A stretch of DNA of 64,000 nucleotides from Chitinophaga tropicalis (GTDB taxonomy: Bacteria; Bacteroidota; Bacteroidia; Chitinophagales; Chitinophagaceae): NCBI RefSeq assembly GCF_009758205.1, contig NZ_WRXN01000004.1, forward strand, positions 248,001-312,000, read 5' to 3'. The notes beneath the pieces were generated by a model. That model did not search any database. It had not been told where the DNA came from and worked only from the letters and a program-made list of their open reading frames with translations. A program made the position numbers and the translations under genes. The stretch's first letter is position 1. Each line of letters opens with the position of its first letter. Of this stretch, positions 62,273 to 64,000 are shown piece after piece.

Positions 62273-62443
62273 GGGAATTGCTCAAAAAAGTTGATTTCGC
62301 CTTCGGCAAAATCAACTTTTTTGAGTGTTTTGGTTCAACCGGCCTTCGGCCGGTTGAACTATTTTTTGAGAGAGACTTTAACGGCCGAAGGCAGGTTGAA
62401 GCAGCTTTTTGAGAGAGAGGGTAACCACCTTCGGCCGGTTGAA
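62273..62443. repeat. Dispersed composite repeat, copy 7 (two hairpin types)
   Basis: Lead-in GGGAATTGCTCAAAAAA (62273-62289). Hairpin 62281-62325 has arms CTCAAAAAAGTTGATTT / AAATCAACTTTTTTGAG and tip GCCTTCGGC. Hairpin 62333-62359 is GTTCAACCGGCC / GGCCGGTTGAAC with loop TTC. Decayed copies at about 62390 and 62425 and two TTTTTGAGAGAG blocks complete it. This is the only place where both hairpin types seen in the window stand together. Confidence 0.85.
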
Positions 62444-63886
62444 TCAGAATAGTTTGTTGGTCAGCAGCTCGCTGTTGGGTGAGGGGAAAATATAGTTTGC
62501 CGCAGAAGGAGCTACAGCAGCGGCCTGCAGGCTGCTGCTGCCTTTGGCAGGGATAGTCTGTAATGTCCTGAGCAGGTCATTTGAACGGAAGCCCTCTCCT
62601 ATCAGCTCTATTCTCCTTTCTTTCCAGATCGTATTTACAAGATTGGCCTCTGTGCCCAGTGCATCTTCTGCAAATGTATAAGTGGCGTCAGAGCGTGAAT
62701 GCACTGCTTTCAGCAGCGCTACAGACAGATCAGTATTGCCGGTACGGGCGGCAGCTTCTGCATAGTTGAGCAGTACTTCCGCATACCTGATCACCGGTAT
62801 ATAATCCAGGAAAGGGGATGGTTTTGCATATTTCTGGAAATAATACCTGCCGGAGCTCAATCGCAGGAAACTACGGCGGGTATCTGATGATCCCCATTGA
62901 GCATCGCCGAAGATACCAGAAGGATTCAGGTAGTATTCAGCATTGGTGTTGTAGATATATGCAATGGAAGACTGTCCTGTATAGGAATCCAGATCAGTCA
63001 TTGGCATGGAAAGAATAGATTCTGTAGTAGTATAATCGGAGCTGAAAACGGTAACAATATTCTGCAGCTTATGCTGAACACCAAAGGTAGTGGAGAATGG
63101 CGCCGTGGTTTGCGGCACTAGCTTTTTAGACTCTTCTATCACCCTGGCATAATTACCCTGGTTAAGATACACTCTTGTCTTCAGGGCAATAGCGGTGCTT
63201 TTATGCGCTCTTGTTGTATTCAGTAAAGCGCTGCCATGTGCATCCGGCAAACCGGCTTCTGCATCGTCCAGATCGGCCAGGATACGGGTGTATACCTCCG
63301 CCACAGTACTGCGGGCAAGATCATTGCTGGCAGAAGTGGTCTCTGCCTGCAAACGTAAGGGCAAACCTTTGGAAGCGCCCTGATCTTCTACGTACGGACG
63401 TGCAAAGATGGTAACCAGGCTGTAGTAGGAAAGTGCGCGGATAAACTTTGCCTCTGCCACGTATTGTTTATTCAGGGAATCGGAGATCACCCCGGTAGAT
63501 TTTGAAAGCCCGTCTATCAGGATATTGGAGAGGTTAATGGCTGTATAGGCCGCGCCCCACAGATTGTTGATATCGTTAGAGCCGGAAGAATAGGAGTTGC
63601 TCCAGCTTTCAAAACCGGTGAAGGAATTGGCGGTGATATTGATGAAGTCCTCTCCTCTCACATCAAGATATAAGAGATAACGGCCGCCATAAAAGCTGGC
63701 GTTTTTAACACCATCGTAAGCACCATTCACTAATCCGAGGATCCTGGAAGGTGTAGTGAAAGCGTTGCCGGCGGTAATGGATGTATCCGGTTCTGTATTG
63801 AGCAGTTCATCCTGGCTGCAGGCGGTAAAGCTGAGCAGGAGGATAAGCGATAATTTACTGATAGCTGATCTCATAGTTGTGTTCAT
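62444..63886 (-). CDS. SusD/RagB-family glycan-binding lipoprotein
   Basis: 480 residues. Signal with lipobox (LLSFTACSQDE), then the SusD N-terminus (LLNTEPDTSITAGNAFTTP), TPR-like helices (YVAEAKFIRALSYYSLVTIF, SKGLPLRLQ, ALKTRVYLNQGNYARVI), and the C-terminal IPVIRYAEVLLNYAEA and KERRIELIGEGFRSNDLLR motifs. It caps the SusC transporter and captures oligosaccharides at the surface. It begins one base after the SusC stop. Ligand unknown; the nearby GH51 hints at an arabinose-containing glycan. Confidence 0.93.
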   Translation of the reverse strand: MNTTMRSAISKLSLILLLSFTACSQDELLNTEPDTSITAGNAFTTPSRILGLVNGAYDGVKNASFYGGRYLLYLDVRGEDFINITANSFTGFESWSNSYSSGSNDINNLWGAAYTAINLSNILIDGLSKSTGVISDSLNKQYVAEAKFIRALSYYSLVTIFARPYVEDQGASKGLPLRLQAETTSASNDLARSTVAEVYTRILADLDDAEAGLPDAHGSALLNTTRAHKSTAIALKTRVYLNQGNYARVIEESKKLVPQTTAPFSTTFGVQHKLQNIVTVFSSDYTTTESILSMPMTDLDSYTGQSSIAYIYNTNAEYYLNPSGIFGDAQWGSSDTRRSFLRLSSGRYYFQKYAKPSPFLDYIPVIRYAEVLLNYAEAAARTGNTDLSVALLKAVHSRSDATYTFAEDALGTEANLVNTIWKERRIELIGEGFRSNDLLRTLQTIPAKGSSSLQAAAVAPSAANYIFPSPNSELLTNKLF

Positions 63887-64000
63887 TTAAAAGCCTACGT
63901 TAATACCCAGTGTGTAAGTCCTGCCCTGTCCTACTGCGTTCTTTTCCACACCGGGCGTAGTGTTGGCGTTACCATTGGAAGAAGACTCCGGATCAGTGCC
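63887..64000 (-). CDS. SusC/RagA TonB-dependent transporter, C-terminal end only
   Basis: The last 37 codons and stop of a gene running off the right edge. The C-terminus reads GQGRTYTLGINVGF, the canonical last strand of SusC barrels, preceded by the TTPGVEKNAV turn. It imports glycans with the SusD encoded directly downstream, as usual. Confidence 0.9.
   Translation of the reverse strand, partial: GTDPESSSNGNANTTPGVEKNAVGQGRTYTLGINVGF

Noticed and set aside
1..64000. tRNA, rRNA or intact IS element
   Set aside because: No cloverleaf-like segment, rRNA motif or transposase frame was seen on either strand; a tRNAscan and ISfinder search would settle it.

Overview
The window reads as a chromosomal segment of a Bacteroidota bacterium, most likely a Chitinophaga-like member of the Chitinophagaceae. 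The evidence is a SusC/SusD pair, T9SS type A and type B sorting domains, SprB-like repeats, several TAnnTTTG -7 promoter boxes, almost no Shine-Dalgarno sites, and glycan-degradation genes. GC looks mid-40s percent by eye; it was not computed. No tRNA, rRNA, CRISPR array, intact insertion sequence or prophage was seen.

Layout. (1) 1-9.7 kb: a membrane hybrid histidine kinase, then a divergent giant secreted esterase of about 2,320 residues carrying FN3, Ig-like, PA14 and LamG modules and a T9SS tail. (2) 9.8-13.1 kb: a NeuD/PglD-type acetyltransferase, a T9SS type B adhesin-like protein, and a methyltransferase on the opposite strand. (3) 13.2-34.9 kb: an 18-gene single-strand exopolysaccharide (EPS) operon of Wzx/Wzy type. 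It runs PglF-like dehydratase, Wza, Wzc, TviB- and TviC-like enzymes, WbpE/D/B-like enzymes, Wzx, acyltransferase, glycosyltransferase, Wzy, AsnB-like amidotransferase, glycosyltransferase, PglC/D/E-like enzymes and a secreted beta-helix protein. It encodes supply routes for a bacillosamine-type initiating sugar and for acetamido-uronic acids, plus a candidate enzyme to amidate them. (4) 35.6-49.3 kb: a GntR regulator, a sulfatase and a PL9-type lyase lipoprotein on the plus strand. Opposite them is a complete L-rhamnose operon: rhaT, bifunctional aldolase/dehydrogenase, rhaI, rhaB, lutABC, rhaM. It takes rhamnose to dihydroxyacetone phosphate plus lactate and then pyruvate. (5) 49.6-58 kb: mixed housekeeping and accessory genes (orphan hypothetical, lipoprotein, PAS histidine kinase, LLM flavin oxidoreductase, Pif1/RecD-like helicase, exported DUF62 SAM hydrolase-like protein) and a decayed MacB/TolC efflux locus. 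(6) 58-64 kb: a GH51 arabinofuranosidase, an unusual heptad-repeat secreted protein, an outer-membrane barrel, a small lipoprotein, SusD, and the last codons of SusC running off the right edge.

The most unusual non-coding content is in the right half. A dispersed repeat family (a GGGAATTGCTCAAAAA lead-in, hairpins with GCCTTCGGC tips, then TTTTTTGAGAG and TTTTTTGCGCTGCGC stretches) recurs in intergenic gaps. A perfect 44-bp inverted repeat adjoins the efflux relic, a perfect 27-bp inverted repeat sits upstream of rhaI, and a perfect 16-bp inverted repeat flanks the PL9 gene.
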